From Macrobrachium rosenbergii (Eukaryota; Arthropoda; Malacostraca; Decapoda; Palaemonidae), in NCBI RefSeq assembly GCF_040412425.1, contig NC_089782.1, forward strand, positions 25,046,622-25,110,621: 64,000 bases of DNA, written 5' to 3'. A program made the position numbers and the translations under genes. Below, in pieces: positions 12,501-24,589 of this stretch. Each line of letters starts with the position of its first letter. Within the stretch, counting starts at the first letter, position 1. The notes under the pieces were generated by a model. It did not search any database. It was not told the DNA's origin and saw nothing but the letters and a program-made list of their open reading frames with translations.

Positions 12501-15500
12501 AATGTTGATCACTTTGCTTGAGCACTAATAAATAAACGTTTAAGCTTCTTGATACACAGTGGCTAGTTAAAGTCAGCACACCGTGATTAAAATTTCTGGC
12601 TGTTAAAAGTGGACTGTGAATCCCCCCACGGCTAGGGGTTCCTGTTTCACCCACCACAAAATTCATAATACTTCTGCCCTGGCTAAGAGATGTGTGCTAA
12701 TTGGAAGGGAAGGTATGAATGTGATGTAGACTTGGTTTTGAATCTTCTACCATGGCCTACATCATTATGAACAAATTTCACTCTTGTTTCGATAATTACT
12801 CAATGAGGCTTAACAATGATGGATTTGACATTACTATGTATTTGGTTTCCTTATTAAACAGAACTTGAAACTTTAAAATGGCAGACTGACAGAGGCAGCT
12901 ACAGCAGTCTAAACTATTTTTGAATGCTACATTCCTAAAATGGCAGAATTCTACTCTAATTACATGTGGTGCCTAATCTGTCAAGATACGGATTTTAATA
13001 ATTAACAATGGGTCTGAGGAAATTACTTAAACAATAAAAATAATAAAATCATGATCACTTTGAAATATGTTTTCACCATAATGAACAAGGTGAATGCATT
13101 GTCAGCTGAGACATTTCCCTTATTATTTCCAGCAACTTGATTCTGCCTACGTCTTTAAGCACAACTTGATTCTGCCTACGTCCTTAATCACAACTTGATT
13201 CTGCTTACGTCCTTAACCAAGTACAAGGGTATTGGTGGAAGTAATGTTTGTAACATCTTACTGTAATTTCAAAACATGCAATTCAACTGGAAACTAGCAT
13301 TATTGTATAAATTTATGAATCTAAAAAATCTTATATTGTACATAAACACCAATTCATAATTCAAAACATACTTTCTTTGAAAACTATTGAGCTTAAAACA
13401 ACATTTCAATATTCTACATGGATTTTGTGTTCACACATTACAGTACTGTGTGATTTTGAAAGTGATGTGCAACAAATGGGATTTAGACTTACAATGCTTT
13501 GGTTTTGGTGCTTCATTCTCATCAGGTTGAGGCTCCTCCTCCTCTTCTTCACTTTCTATCTAGAAAAAGTATTCAAAAGATGATGTTAATAACAGTAAAT
13601 ATAAATTCCTGAAAACTTAAATACATTACGCTGCAACAAAACAATGTAAACTGACACCCTGCAACAGAAAATTCAGCATATTTGTGATAGAAGTGAGTGT
13701 TTCTCCTAGTCACCCTTACCACTCTGTCTTATGTATTGTTAGATTCTTATTAATCTTACACATCAGCAGTGAATGCGTAGCCTCCAGATATCTGCTACCC
13801 ATAGCAATTTCTCATTATCTTGTATGCAATGTATACAAATATTATGCAGTTATCTTTTGCCTCCTTTGGTACTTCTGTACAGTACCCCCTTATTCAAAAG
13901 TTTACCTTAGTGCAAGCATCCAAGATATAAAAATATTTGAAACATACGAAGTCCATTATTTATATTTTACTCTCAACTGGTCAATTTGTGTAGTCTACTG
14001 CAGTACCATTCCTCACTTCTACCAAGCATGAGGGTCCATCATGCTAATTTGACAAAACTTTTAAAAGACTAGTTGTTTTTACTGTATTATTCTGGACCCC
14101 TGAGAAGCACATACTTTTGAGGAAGGCAACTTTACCTCACAGCCTGTTGAACACTTGAGAGGTCATGAAATTGCTGAAACACAGGGTTGAGAAGTAGTCG
14201 GATAAAACAGCAACCTTACAACTTTGAGTGTACATGTATCAGGATGGTCCAAGTTTCCCTTCTAGATAAAACTAAGCCATCAAGTTCCTGCATGGAATCT
14301 ACCTAGTAAACAGTGGGCTCAGAGCAATCATTATTTTCCATCCTCTGGTTCTCCTGGAAACCATCACCATAAAGTTCCTCCTGTTACCCCAAACAGGGTG
14401 CATGTGTAAATCCCAATTCCACCTCACCAGCATCCCTGCCTTTCTATACTCGCTGCAGGTATTCATATTGGGACTGTGAACCTAGAAAAGCAGCAGTTGG
14501 ACTGATGTGATAAAGTCCTGTTAAATTATAATCACTGTTTTTCCTCTTTCAGCATTGTCATTGATGTACTGCTACTTGTGGGAAGCCCAAGAGTTGCTGA
14601 TGCAAATGTCACCAACTGCTCGAACTTTCGAGAATTTAACTATTATCACATGGTACTGTGACTGCTCTATATGAAAATGCAGTCTTACAATGCAAAAATT
14701 TCATTGATTTCAATACTGCTAACCACTTTCTCTAAGTAGGCAGTTTTTCTGATCTTAACCATGTAAGCAGATTGGCAAACAATATAAATTTTCACAATAA
14801 AATTTATTACTGTATTTGGATACTTACCTACTGTTAAGACAGCTTATATCTCCTTGTCTAATTGGCATGGAAATACAAGCTACCTTCAACAGTAGGTAAG
14901 AGTCATCCCAAATAAATGAGGTTTGTAACTTATTCAATAACTAAACTGATTAAGATTACAGGCAGTCCCCAGTTTATGACAGGGGTTCTGTTTTTTACGC
15001 CGCATTGTAAACCGAAAAATCGTCCAAAATCGTCAAAAATCCAAAGAAAACCTTACTTTTAATGCTTTGGGTGTATTGAAAACAATGTAAACTGCATTTT
15101 CATTGAGTTTTTCATTAAAAAAACCTCCAAATTTTTATTATTCTGCTGTTTGGGCCATTTTCTTCCGTCGGATCGCTGCACGGCGTGTTGTAACCCCAGA
15201 ACATGCATTAAGTAAATCAAAGTAATTTCTGATGAATATATTTGAAAAGCGTCGTAACCTTGGAACGTCGTAAGCCGGACTCGTCGTAAACCGGGGACTG
15301 CCTGTACTGTTTTACTAGGAAAAGAAAGTTCTTCAAAGTTCAAATAACAAACCAACTTCAAACGGTGATTACTCAACATATTTCCCATTTTACTGTCACC
15401 TAAAGTTGATGAATATACACTTGTTTCACACTGATGTAAACACTATGTGATTTCTTCCAAAATTAAACATAATTTACATGGGGAAAAACAAAGATAACAG

Positions 15501-18500
15501 TCCACCACTATTTAAATTGTAATACTTGAAGACTACATTATTACTGCAGAAAAAGAGAAAATGTAATAAATAACAAACCTTATTTCTTCTATTGACCCTC
15601 AGCCCCCTTGGAGGTGCTCTAGCTCTACCTCGTGGCCTTCCTCTCCCTCTTCCACGGCCGCGGCCACGTCGTTGTTCTTCATATTCCATTGCTGTGGAAT
15701 GTAAACAACCTTTATCTTTGTAAATTTCATTAAAACTACAATAGGGTTTTTAGCATTACTGTATATTAAACAGTGTGATTTCAAGGTAGGGTATAAACAC
15801 ACTGTGCTCTATTAATGTTGACAACATGGGAAAAAAATATTAATAATGCATACACTTCAGGAATTTGATGCACTTCTCAATACAGTGCAAGTTAAGGTGA
15901 GCGCAAGAAAGAGGTAGTTCATATGAAATAGAAAATTCAAATATTATACAGGGTGGGGATTTGCAAAAAACCGGTGGTTTAGCCTACTAGAAAGAATAAA
16001 ACCCACACCACCCAAAAGGTAATACTGTAACAATATTAAAAAAAGTACACTAATCTATAGATTCTAACCCAACCCCTCCTTCCTAACTTGTTATACATTG
16101 GCATAGCAAAAGTAGCCCCTCTTAATCACTAGCAATGGCTGGGGAACTCTCTTCAAGTTTTCAGACAGGCTAAGCAATCAGGAAAATATATAATGCTCAA
16201 GTTTAATGTTCTTGATGAAAAATTAATTTTTTACACAAACCTAACATCATTCTTGTAATTATTACCTAAGCAAAGGTAACCCAAGCCTATAGGATACCAC
16301 TGCAATCAATTGTCCTTCTTAGCTAAAAGTAAATTATGTGGCCTCTTACTGAGGCAAGCCCACAGACTATACAGACTTCCCATGGGCTTATCCTAAATTT
16401 TATTAGGAGTACTGTACCTGCATTTCTGTAGGTAGCATTAACCTTGATACTGATGTTACCCATAATTAGTTTTTACAATCTAAACTCACCCATCCTTGCC
16501 TAGCCAGGGATTTTAGCTAAGACCTAAGGCACTGTTATGGTACTACCAGAAGTTGGGCTGATTATCTTAAATACCAATGACTTCAATAGTATTTGGGTAT
16601 TGGTAAAAATGTGCTAATCTTCACATAAGGAGGTAAATTATTACCTGACAAGTGTCAAGACACCTACAGTATATATTAAGGCATGACCCCAGAATTTCAA
16701 TATATCACTGATGGTCAAAAATACTTTGAGAAATTTAAATATGATGGAAAAACAAATTCCAAAAACAGCTAAGGGTGAAAAGCGTGCACCTTTACTAACA
16801 ATGCCAGGAACATCAAAAGACCCACACGTATATTTTTGAACTTTCTGAAATTAAGCTAAGAAGGATAAGCTAAGTTAGGGGGTCCAAGGAGAAAAGACTA
16901 CCTGAACGTACCACAGCCACACTTTTTATCAAAGGTTAAAAGGGGTCTGGGGAGGAAAGGGCTCTCAAATTAGGAAGGTTATGGTGTATTAATTTAAGGT
17001 AGGATGTATCCCTGTGGTAGAGTTTCCACATTTTAGCACAAGTTAAAGGGGGTTGGACAGGATATGGAATATTAGTTTATTTTATATAATTTGTATCACT
17101 ATGCTTACTGACATGAACTAGAAAGCTATTTTTTCTTAACTAGTTCACTTGTGTTATAAATATATTTCACTACTCTTGTTGGTACTGTACTATTCCTTGG
17201 TTTTTGGTTTTTCACAATGTGGTGCCCATTATCATTTTTGGATTAATGCATAAGAGTATGAAAATAAATTTGTCTTGGCCAAGCAACAATGGTTAAAGAT
17301 GCATAACACACAAGATAAGTGATTAGACAAATAATGTTGTTCATGCGATTTGCAAGAAGATAATTTTTTATATTATTACATGCTCAAGACTATCAGTAGC
17401 AATGTAATTCAGTACTTCTTATACAGCAAAATACTCTAGTCCCAAATGAAGTTACTTTGAAGAAGATATTAACCCCTCTCTTTTGCTTGCATAATATAAT
17501 GCGACTAAAATGAATATTCCTACAGACGCATTCAATTTAATGTGCTAAGTTTTGTTTATTTCTTTGTAATTACAGTACAACTTTTACTGCTAACAACACA
17601 TGAATGTTTCCCAAAACGTTTGTGATATTCAGCCAATCATATGACTCATTTTATGTTTATCCAGCAGAAGGCATTACTAACTTCTGTACAATTTTTGGTT
17701 CCTTTACCTATGGCTGTGCTATCTTTGTCTAACATGTACTGTACTGGCTTGGTGCCCCTAAAGTTATTTTCCTATCTTTTAAGAATAATGGCATCTCTTT
17801 GCAATTTCCCACAAAAGGGTCCTTTTGCTTTCCTTGAAGAGTCATTTCTGAAGGTTCTGGAAGGTCCTTGTATCCAAAATTAGGATTCTAAGACGATCTC
17901 ATTACAACTGTAGCAACAGGAAGAATGAATATGGTTTGACCTCTCTGTGATTATGATGAATTAAACATCTCCATCACATATGTTTAGCTAACCCATTACA
18001 ACCCTTCAAAGGCTAACTATATTTAGGGCCCAGCATGGTTCTTGGATTTGCTAGGACTCAGTAGGACTTGACAGCAGCAGGAACATCCTAGATTAGACTA
18101 CATTAGGGAAGGTTAGTTACCACGTAACCTATCCCTACAATTAACTTTTTCAATCTCACTGCCAAAAACCTGGGTTTCCCATCATGGTCCCTCATTATTG
18201 TTAGCAACAGGCCTAGGGTTGTAACGGATTAACCAAGCATTCACATTAGCAATGAATGTCACAACTGGTCCCTAAACCTTTCCTTGTGAGAATGACCATA
18301 TTTGCTAAATAGCAGCATTAATTTTCAGTAAATATGCCCCCCAGTTGAACTTCACTTTTCCAGAGGTCTTGTATACCTCACAATGTTGGACTGTAGAACA
18401 GACTCCCTCAGGATGTTTTTCACTTGTAACCTCAAACATTCAAGCAAAGATGCAATGCATTACTAACATAAAACAATTTCACCTTGTATCTTAAATAATT

Positions 18501-20384
18501 TATCTATATTTTAATTTATTAAATTTTTTTTTTTTAATAATTGATCTTTTATTCTGTGTTACCTATTATCTTCTGTAGTTTCTTTCAAATGAACACCTTA
18601 CTCTTTGGAAGCTTGAAATAAAGTCAATGGCCCCTATAGGCTTGTTCCTTATGAGTAAGGTTTGCTTTCTGAATAATATAATTTGTCAAAATCACTTAGC
18701 CTTAGCCGACTAACAAAAAAATTGAAGCAAGCCACAAACTTGGCCTATCTTACATCTGCAGAGGCTTGGTCAAGATTTAAAAAATGTGACAGATTTAATA
18801 TTTTCTACAACTGGTGAGATATGGTTTTTCTAACCACTGTAATGTGGGGGAAGAGGGGGGTGGGGGTGGGAAATGAGTTAAAACCAAAGACACACTTAAC
18901 TTAACCTACCTTATGTAACCTGACCAAAAAGGTATGGTTTCTCACTGGGGTTCCTTCACTCATTTGTCAGGATCATATCAAAAACTGTCAGAAAAACCAT
19001 ACTTTACTAGTTTTAGAATACATGCCATTGTTATCAACTAGCCTATTTCGATCATTCTTTTCATGACAACAGATAGGTTATGTCATTTCTTAGCTACAAG
19101 GGATGAAGAAAAAAGTAAAAACTAATCATGAAACTGAGTGGAAATTTTATGATGCCACCACATAACACATGACAAAGCAAACAACTTTATGTAACATTAA
19201 CCTATTAAATAATAATAAAAGAGAATGTTTAGACTGGTGCAAAAAAAATAATTGTGCAACACTGCATGTGCAACTGCGCAGTGACGTCATGAGCTACTGC
19301 AAGTGGTCCGAACAGGAAATGCAATTGGTATAAACAAAGAAAAGAAAAATGACTGAAATTGGTTGCAATTATACAAAAAATAAGTAAAACTTGAAACTTA
19401 CTACTGCGGCCTAAGCACCCTTCCAAGTTTGGTAACTTTCAATTTACGTGCAATATGGGCATTGTGTTTACCCTAGTACCAGCCCCTTGGGGATGAACAT
19501 AAGACATAAAACAATGACAGAAAATAAACAACAAATACACATAAACAAAAACATGACCAAAAGATGATTAATATTTCGGTCGCTGACTGGCAGGAACCAG
19601 GCCGTGGTACTGTTTCAAGTTTTACCCAAAAAAGCTCTGCAGGGCACCAAGTTCAGCGCCCGCCCCTCAGCGATGAACATAAAACATACATAAGAAAGTA
19701 AATTTCTGAAATTATCTTGGCAAGTTTCTCAAATTCTCTCTCCTGTACTGCAATATAGGCCTATACACCCTTTTGAAAATTTACTAAAAAATTGTATTAA
19801 TAAACGATATTTCTGTGTGAAGCTCTTCTGTGGAATTACCAAGACCATATCACAATTGGCTGCGAGGATAAGGATTACTATAAAACAACAGCCTAGGCCT
19901 ATCATTGGTTTGATTTTGATAATTACAAAAATTTTTGCACGGGCTACAGGCTATGCCCAAAATACAAAAATGTCCGAAGCTCTACGGGAAAACTAATAAT
20001 ATAAGCGTCTGCAGTTGTGACATAAGCTAGCATTCAATACACGACAAACTATAGGCCTATTGCTATAACCTAGACTAAGCTGCGTAGGCCTAGTGTGGAG
20101 ATTTTTGAAGTAGTTGGCGGGGGGGGGAGGGAGATACTGTCATTTATAACGCTATGCTAAAGCTTTAATTAGATTAACGTGGATTCGTTAATTAGTTTCT
20201 TACGAAAGGTCTAATTCAGCTCTGGCCTAGGAAGCTCACCGTAGCCTAGGGTTGGACTAGGCCTAATCGACCTTAAATGGCACTAAAAGACTACATTAGT
20301 TTTAACTAATCTTTTTTCATCTAATTTAGCACGAGGCGAACACAAAGGGCAACGAGAGGACAAAATGGACTTACTTTTCTTCAT
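8761..20384 (-). CDS. CBLL1: E3 ubiquitin-protein ligase Hakai (CBLL1), complete, six exons
   Basis: Hakai is a RING E3 ligase first known for binding tyrosine-phosphorylated E-cadherin, and is a conserved subunit of the nuclear m6A methyltransferase complex with WTAP, Virilizer, ZC3H13 and RBM15. Six exons (20384-20375, 15691-15579, 13559-13493, 12259-12072, 10718-10539, 9591-8761) join in frame to 462 residues. Residues 11-35 are an Arg-Gly repeat with an AT-hook-like RGRP core; 43-50 are acidic. The RING (113-148) keeps all eight ligands: C113, C116, C129, H131, C134, C137, C145, C148. The HYB zinc site follows (C166, C175, H188, and H191 or H193) with the family motif [15 protein letters not shown]. 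The proline-rich tail contains [10 protein letters not shown], also in vertebrate Hakai. Start ATG is at 20384-20382 (MKKTMEYEEQ); stop TGA at 8763-8761. Identification is very secure; the tiny first coding exon is the least certain part. Confidence 0.95.
10392..10497 (+). repeat. Tandem duplication, ~60 bp, two copies
   Basis: Two adjacent copies of TATTCT(A/G)TCTTATTACTAAA followed by ACAAAGAAAATA(A/G)TGTCATGAT lie in the last Hakai intron. Confidence 0.8.
10539..10718 (-). CDS. CBLL1: Hakai exon 5 (RING second half, HYB)
   Basis: The acceptor TTTCAG and donor GTATGA bound exactly 60 codons: [32 protein letters not shown] and [12 protein letters not shown]. The first HYB cysteine pair is separated by eight residues, longer than I recall for vertebrate Hakai. 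Confidence 0.96.
12072..12259 (-). CDS. CBLL1: Hakai exon 4 (start of RING)
   Basis: The acceptor TTACAG and donor GTAAGT bound 188 nt. It encodes [20 protein letters not shown] and [14 protein letters not shown]. The first zinc-ligand pair and the (I/V)YGRM motif are diagnostic of Hakai. Confidence 0.95.
13133..13219 (+). repeat. 30-bp tandem repeat, three copies in Hakai intron
   Basis: The unit CAACTTGATTCTGCCTACGT plus C(C/T)TTAA.CA is repeated three times with a few substitutions. The rest of this intron (12260-13492) shows nothing else recognisable. Confidence 0.88.
13493..13559 (-). CDS. CBLL1: Hakai exon 3 (acidic linker)
   Basis: The acceptor TTCTAG and donor GTAAGT bound 67 nt encoding [20 protein letters not shown] and KH. 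The last T joins the next exon's AT as Tyr. Confidence 0.88.
14814..14913. mobile_element. Hairpin (foldback) MITE
   Basis: A near-palindrome: the left arm runs from ATTTGGATACTTACCTACTG to about 14856 and the right arm returns through CAACAGTAGGTAAGAGTCAT to CCCAAAT. Arms of about 45 bp flank a short loop at TCTAATTGG. It sits in the Hakai intron between exons 3 and 2, 45 bp before another MITE. Confidence 0.75.
14959..15304. mobile_element. Tigger/pogo-like MITE with TA target duplication
   Basis: A 346-bp element bounded by inverted termini CAGGCAGTCCCCAGTTTA on the left and the complement of CAGGCAGTCCCCGGTTTA on the right, flanked on each side by TA (14957-14958 and 15305-15306). CAGG... 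ends with TA duplication are typical of Tigger/pogo (Tc1/mariner superfamily) elements. No transposase is seen; the open frames inside are fragmentary. Confidence 0.85.
15579..15691 (-). CDS. CBLL1: Hakai exon 2 (RG-rich, AT-hook-like)
   Basis: The acceptor CCACAG and donor GTTTGT bound 113 nt. The exon encodes MEYEEQRR, an RG repeat with RGRPRGRAR, and LRVNRRNK. Confidence 0.88.
15692..20374 (-). other. Hakai intron 1
   Basis: A 4.7-kb intron without coding signal. Around 19400-19530 and 19600-19760 two diverged direct repeats share GATGAACATAA(A/G)ACAT and nearby sequence. An A/T run lies near 18525 and a G-rich stretch at 20118-20130. Nothing else is recognised. Confidence 0.6.
20375..20384 (-). 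CDS. CBLL1: Hakai coding exon 1 (MKK...)
   Basis: ATG AAG AAA A, then a perfect GTAAGT donor; the frame joins exon 2 as MKKTMEYEEQ. The 5' UTR should extend to about 20460. If this exon is wrong, the in-frame ATG in exon 2 gives a protein four residues shorter. Confidence 0.75.
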
Positions 20385-20471
20385 TGCGAAGGTCTAACCG
20401 GGAACACTTGTCAACTTTCAACAAACAGAGATGCACAGACTCGTCTAATTCCACTCCACAGAAAAAGAAAG

Positions 20472-21060
20472 CTCGCCTAAGTGCATAAGAAAAATATTTT
20501 TAAATCGTTAATATTAGGGACATCTATCATTCATATTTTCAAATTAATATATATGTAAGGTGTAGAACAATTTTGACGTTCACAATTCAGATATGGTACT
20601 GAAATGAGAAGGTTAAATAACAAGTATTTTCAAATCCTAAGAGGTAGCATATTATTCATACTACTGTTGTTAACAGGATGAACAGACGACAGCATTGTTA
20701 GATTGAACTAAATATTGAAAAATTCACTCTTGTAAATATGACATACGTGAACAAAAATCTTTGTAAACTAGCAAGATGTACAATTTCTGCATCTTACATG
20801 TATTTCAGTAATTTTGCACTTTCATTAAAGAAATGAAAACACGGACACGAAAGAAGAAAAAATAGTCAACAATTTTGAGCAGTTTGTAAGATAATAGTAC
20901 CACCTTGTTTCATTTTAGTAATCATAAATTGTTCATGTTGTTAATCTTGACATTTTTAAGTCTTTTCAACCACGCTTTCACTAGATTTTCATAATCTCGC
21001 ATCCTTTTTCTCATTTAGGTAAATGTTCGCACTGTAAATTTTCGATGTCTCTTTGGGAAG
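20472..21060. other. Intergenic, probable Hakai upstream region
   Basis: AT-rich, no gene seen. The Hakai promoter must lie near 20460-20700, but I see no TATA box in register with a known start site. Confidence 0.4.
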
Positions 21061-21407
21061 CTTATGCACTGACATACAGGTATATATATAATTCATAATA
21101 TATTTATATATTATATACGTATATACATTACTTTTATATATATTATATATATACAATATATGTATATATATACATGTATATACATGTATATATATGTATA
21201 GTTTATTTCAGAAAATGATAGGAACCTTTGGCTGTAGGTTTGAGATGGGTGTGCAATAAAATCAATTAAGAAGAAGCATATTCAGGATAGAAAGTGTCTT
21301 TAGAGTGGTGAAGGTTGGAGAATGTCATTCTCAGTTTAACCATCATTGCTTCTCTTACTGTACTGTAGCGTTCTGTTTCACTTCATTACGATGAACGAGA
21401 ACGGAAC

Positions 21408-21410
<3 letters not shown>

Positions 21411-21466
<56 letters not shown>
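21411..21466 (+). repeat. (GA)n microsatellite
   Basis: About 28 GA units. An AT-rich palindromic TATATA/TGTATA stretch lies upstream at 21075-21200. Confidence 0.95.
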
Positions 21467-21469
<3 letters not shown>

Positions 21470-23600
21470 ATTTTCAGGTCTGGTAATCCAAGACCAATAA
21501 ATAATTACAAATTAGGCGACCACATTGAAGTGCCAATGACACTTAGTCTTCCTCCCCGAATCGGAGAAATTCCTGCTGTACTAAAGGACTATTGACCTCA
21601 CAAGAGATATGCCTCCCCTCACTCACCCCCAAAAAAACTCAAAGAATCACTAAAGTGACAACTCTTTCTTTGAGGTCTAATGTCACCCAAGATCTACTGT
21701 AAATCTCCCACAGTATACCGGATATGAGGCTATCGCAATATCACTGCTCAGCGTTATCAGAAATTACTCTTACAAGAGTGCAAATAAAAAAAAAAATGGT
21801 CTAAAACTTTCGAAAATGAAGAGGGCCACGGTGAAACTGGTAAATTCATGCGCAGGGTATGTGTATGAGGTTAATGCGCTGTTCAAGTGTGTGTGAAGGG
21901 ATAAGAAGCTTTGAGGATTCTTTTGTATAGGTGGTTCACATAGGTCTCGACGTTACAGAGTTAGACGCGACATCTGCCGCTGTATTTGACATTTAGATCA
22001 TCGGAGACAGGATGTGTGCTCTGAGATAAAGAAATCCCAGTTTTTCGTTGCGAAATCAAGATAAAAAGATCTGTACTTCTTGCAATATTAACAAAACTGT
22101 ACCTTTTTCTGCTCTTCTGTCTATCACAAACTAGAATGAAAGGGTTTTAGAATTCATGAAATGCCTCTCCAACACTCAGAAACGGGAAATTATGACTTGG
22201 AAGCTTATCATTCGAAGACAACACTTGGATGGTATAAATCTGGCTCCACACCGGAGGATGTCCCGTGAACTAAGAGATAACCCTTTGTCTGTTAGTGAAC
22301 CAGTCCTCACTCCTCCTTCAGACAGAGCAACAACTCAAAATACTCAAGGTAAGAAATCATCTGCTTATGCAAATTATTTGCATGTAAATAAGACAAGTAT
22401 TCAGACGTGGATGTATACGCAAACTGAGTGACAGTGCGCATTCATTTCCAGCTCGGTGAAAAGTCAGATTGACAAATTTGCATCTATGAATCTGTAGTGA
22501 AATTGTAACCCAGGAACTTGTGCTGTTATAGTGGTGAATAGGTGCCGATTTCAGCTTCAGGTCCAACGATTGCATCTATTTTGCAAGCATTTAAATATCT
22601 GCAATGAATGCTTATTACTAAAACTAGCGATTTTAGCTGAAAACTGGATTTTGGAAATTATATATTTACCCCTATGAAAGTACAGTATAGTAAGTTCTTG
22701 TAATATAAATATGTACTTAAATACAAACATACCACGCACACACACAAAAGTTAACGGCAAAAGTTTGATTCAAAGTTGCTCTTGCAACAGCTAGTGCATG
22801 GGTTCGAATCTTGGGCAGGGAAACTCGTGTTTGATATATGATTCTCTATGAAGACAAACCCAGGGATTAGTAAATTATAATTTCTCATCATTATTTTTTC
22901 TTATCTGAAGTGGCTAGAGCCAGATGGGTAAAGCTTAGGTTTCTCAGAAAGTCTTTCCGGATGAGGTTGCTAGCCCCATACCCCTGTTTTCCTGACCCTA
23001 GCAGGTTATGGTACTATGTACATATTGGTGAAATGGAGAGATAATACATCAAATAAGGCATCTACAGTGAACCGCATTTTTCTGGTTCAAAGTTTGTACA
23101 AAAATCGTGTTAGTTATAAGATGTATCAAGGAACAATATTAAAATTATATTTGAAAATAATGATAGCTAAATTATATCAAATGACGTATAAAAACCTGCT
23201 TAATGAATTCGCGCAAATCTACTTCAGAAGATGAACCCTAGTCATCATGACCAAGCCCACAGGAGCCACCGACTTGAAATTCAGGCTTCCAAAGAACATG
23301 GTGTTCATTTAAATAGAAGTTACAAAAGGTAACAGGAAATACAGAAAGAAGAGGTCACTTATTAGAAAAAAAGAAAATAAATATGTAGCTTAATCGATCA
23401 CGTTTTGACCCATTATCGAATATTAAAACAAAAATAATTTATTAGTAAGCAAAAAGTCTGCACAAAAATTTCAGGTATTATTGTGGTTATCGCCAAATTA
23501 ATTTCCAGTCGCAAGTGAATTCAAAGTAATTAATCTGGTTATATGACAAAACGTCACAATAATAATATACCTCATGATTTGTAACTGCAAGTTAACACGA
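21470..23600. other. Intergenic or upstream intron, no supported gene
   Basis: No supported gene. An open stretch at 22156-22348 ends in a good GTAAGA donor, but its phase does not match the 24448 exon. It could be a 5' non-coding exon of that gene or chance. Confidence 0.3.
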
Positions 23601-23604
23601 TGAA

Positions 23605-24447
23605 ACCTCAACTGCTTGATTCATTCATAAACTTGACAGTTGCTTGATTCATTCATAAACTTGACAGTTGCTTGATTCATTCATAAACTGGAGAGTTGTT
23701 GATTCGTTCATAAAACTGACAGTTGCTTTATTCATTCATAAACTTGACAGTTGCTTGATTCGTCCATAAACTTGACAGATGCTTGATTCATTCATAAACT
23801 TGGCAGTTGCCTGAGTCATTCATAAACTTGACAGTTGCTTGATTCATTCATAAACTTGGCAGTTGCCTCAGTCATTCATAAACTTGACAGCTGCTCGATT
23901 CACTCATAAATTTGACAGTTGCTTGATTCATTCATAAAGTTGACAGTTAGTTAATTAATTCATAAACTTGACAGTTGCTTGATCTATTCACAGACTTGAC
24001 AGTTGCTTGATTCATTCATGAACATGAAAATTGCTCAATCCATTCATAAACTTGACAGCTGCTCGATTCATTCATAAACTTGATAGTTGCTTGACTCATT
24101 CATAAACTTGACGGTTGTTTGATTCTTTCAGAAAATTGACAGTTGATTCACTCATAAACTTGACGGTTGCTTGATTCATTCGTAAAATTGACAGTTGCTT
24201 GAGTTATTCATAAACTTGACAGTTGCTTGATTCATTCATAAAGTTGACAGTTGCTTGATTCATTCATGAACTTGACAGCTGCTTGATTAATTCATGAACT
24301 TGACAGTTGCTTGATTCATTCATAAACTTGACAGTTACTTGATTAATTCATGAACTTGACAGTTGCTTGATTCATCCATAAACAGTTGCTTGATTCACTT
24401 ACAAACCTGACAGTTCCTCGATTCCTTCTTAAACTTGACATTTGCAG
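23605..24447 (+). repeat. 28-bp minisatellite ending in a splice acceptor
   Basis: About 30 degenerate copies of a 28-bp unit, core TTGATTCATTCATAAACTTG followed by ACAGTTGC. The final copy, ending CTTGACATTTGCAG, supplies the 3' splice site of the exon that begins at 24448. Some copies carry partial deletions. Confidence 0.95.
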
Positions 24448-24589
24448 ATGGACAAAGCCAGAGCTGCCAAGGAAGAGGCCGGATCCCGCGGCTACAAGAT
24501 GATCATAGTCATGACAATCATTGCAAGCGTCATGCTGTACACGGTGGGCGCCGTCCTCACAGGCATCGCGTATCGACTGGAAAGGGGAT
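24448..24589 (+). CDS. Two-TM protein exon, TM1
   Basis: The acceptor TTTGCAG lies in the last minisatellite copy; the donor GTGAGT starts at 24590. Encodes MDKARAAKEEAGSRGYK then TM1 and AYRLERG; one base carries over. Confidence 0.7.

Noticed and set aside
15059..15388. 109-residue minus-strand open frame in a Hakai intron
   Set aside because: It lies almost wholly across the Tigger-like MITE and runs past its end; not a gene.
22156..22348. Possible upstream coding exon of the two-TM gene ending in GTAAGA
   Set aside because: Its reading frame would join the 24448 exon out of the hydrophobic frame; it could be a 5' UTR exon but I cannot support it as coding.
23605..24447. Regularly spaced 28-bp repeats, CRISPR-like at first glance
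   Set aside because: Units are contiguous with no unique spacers and degenerate throughout: a eukaryotic minisatellite.
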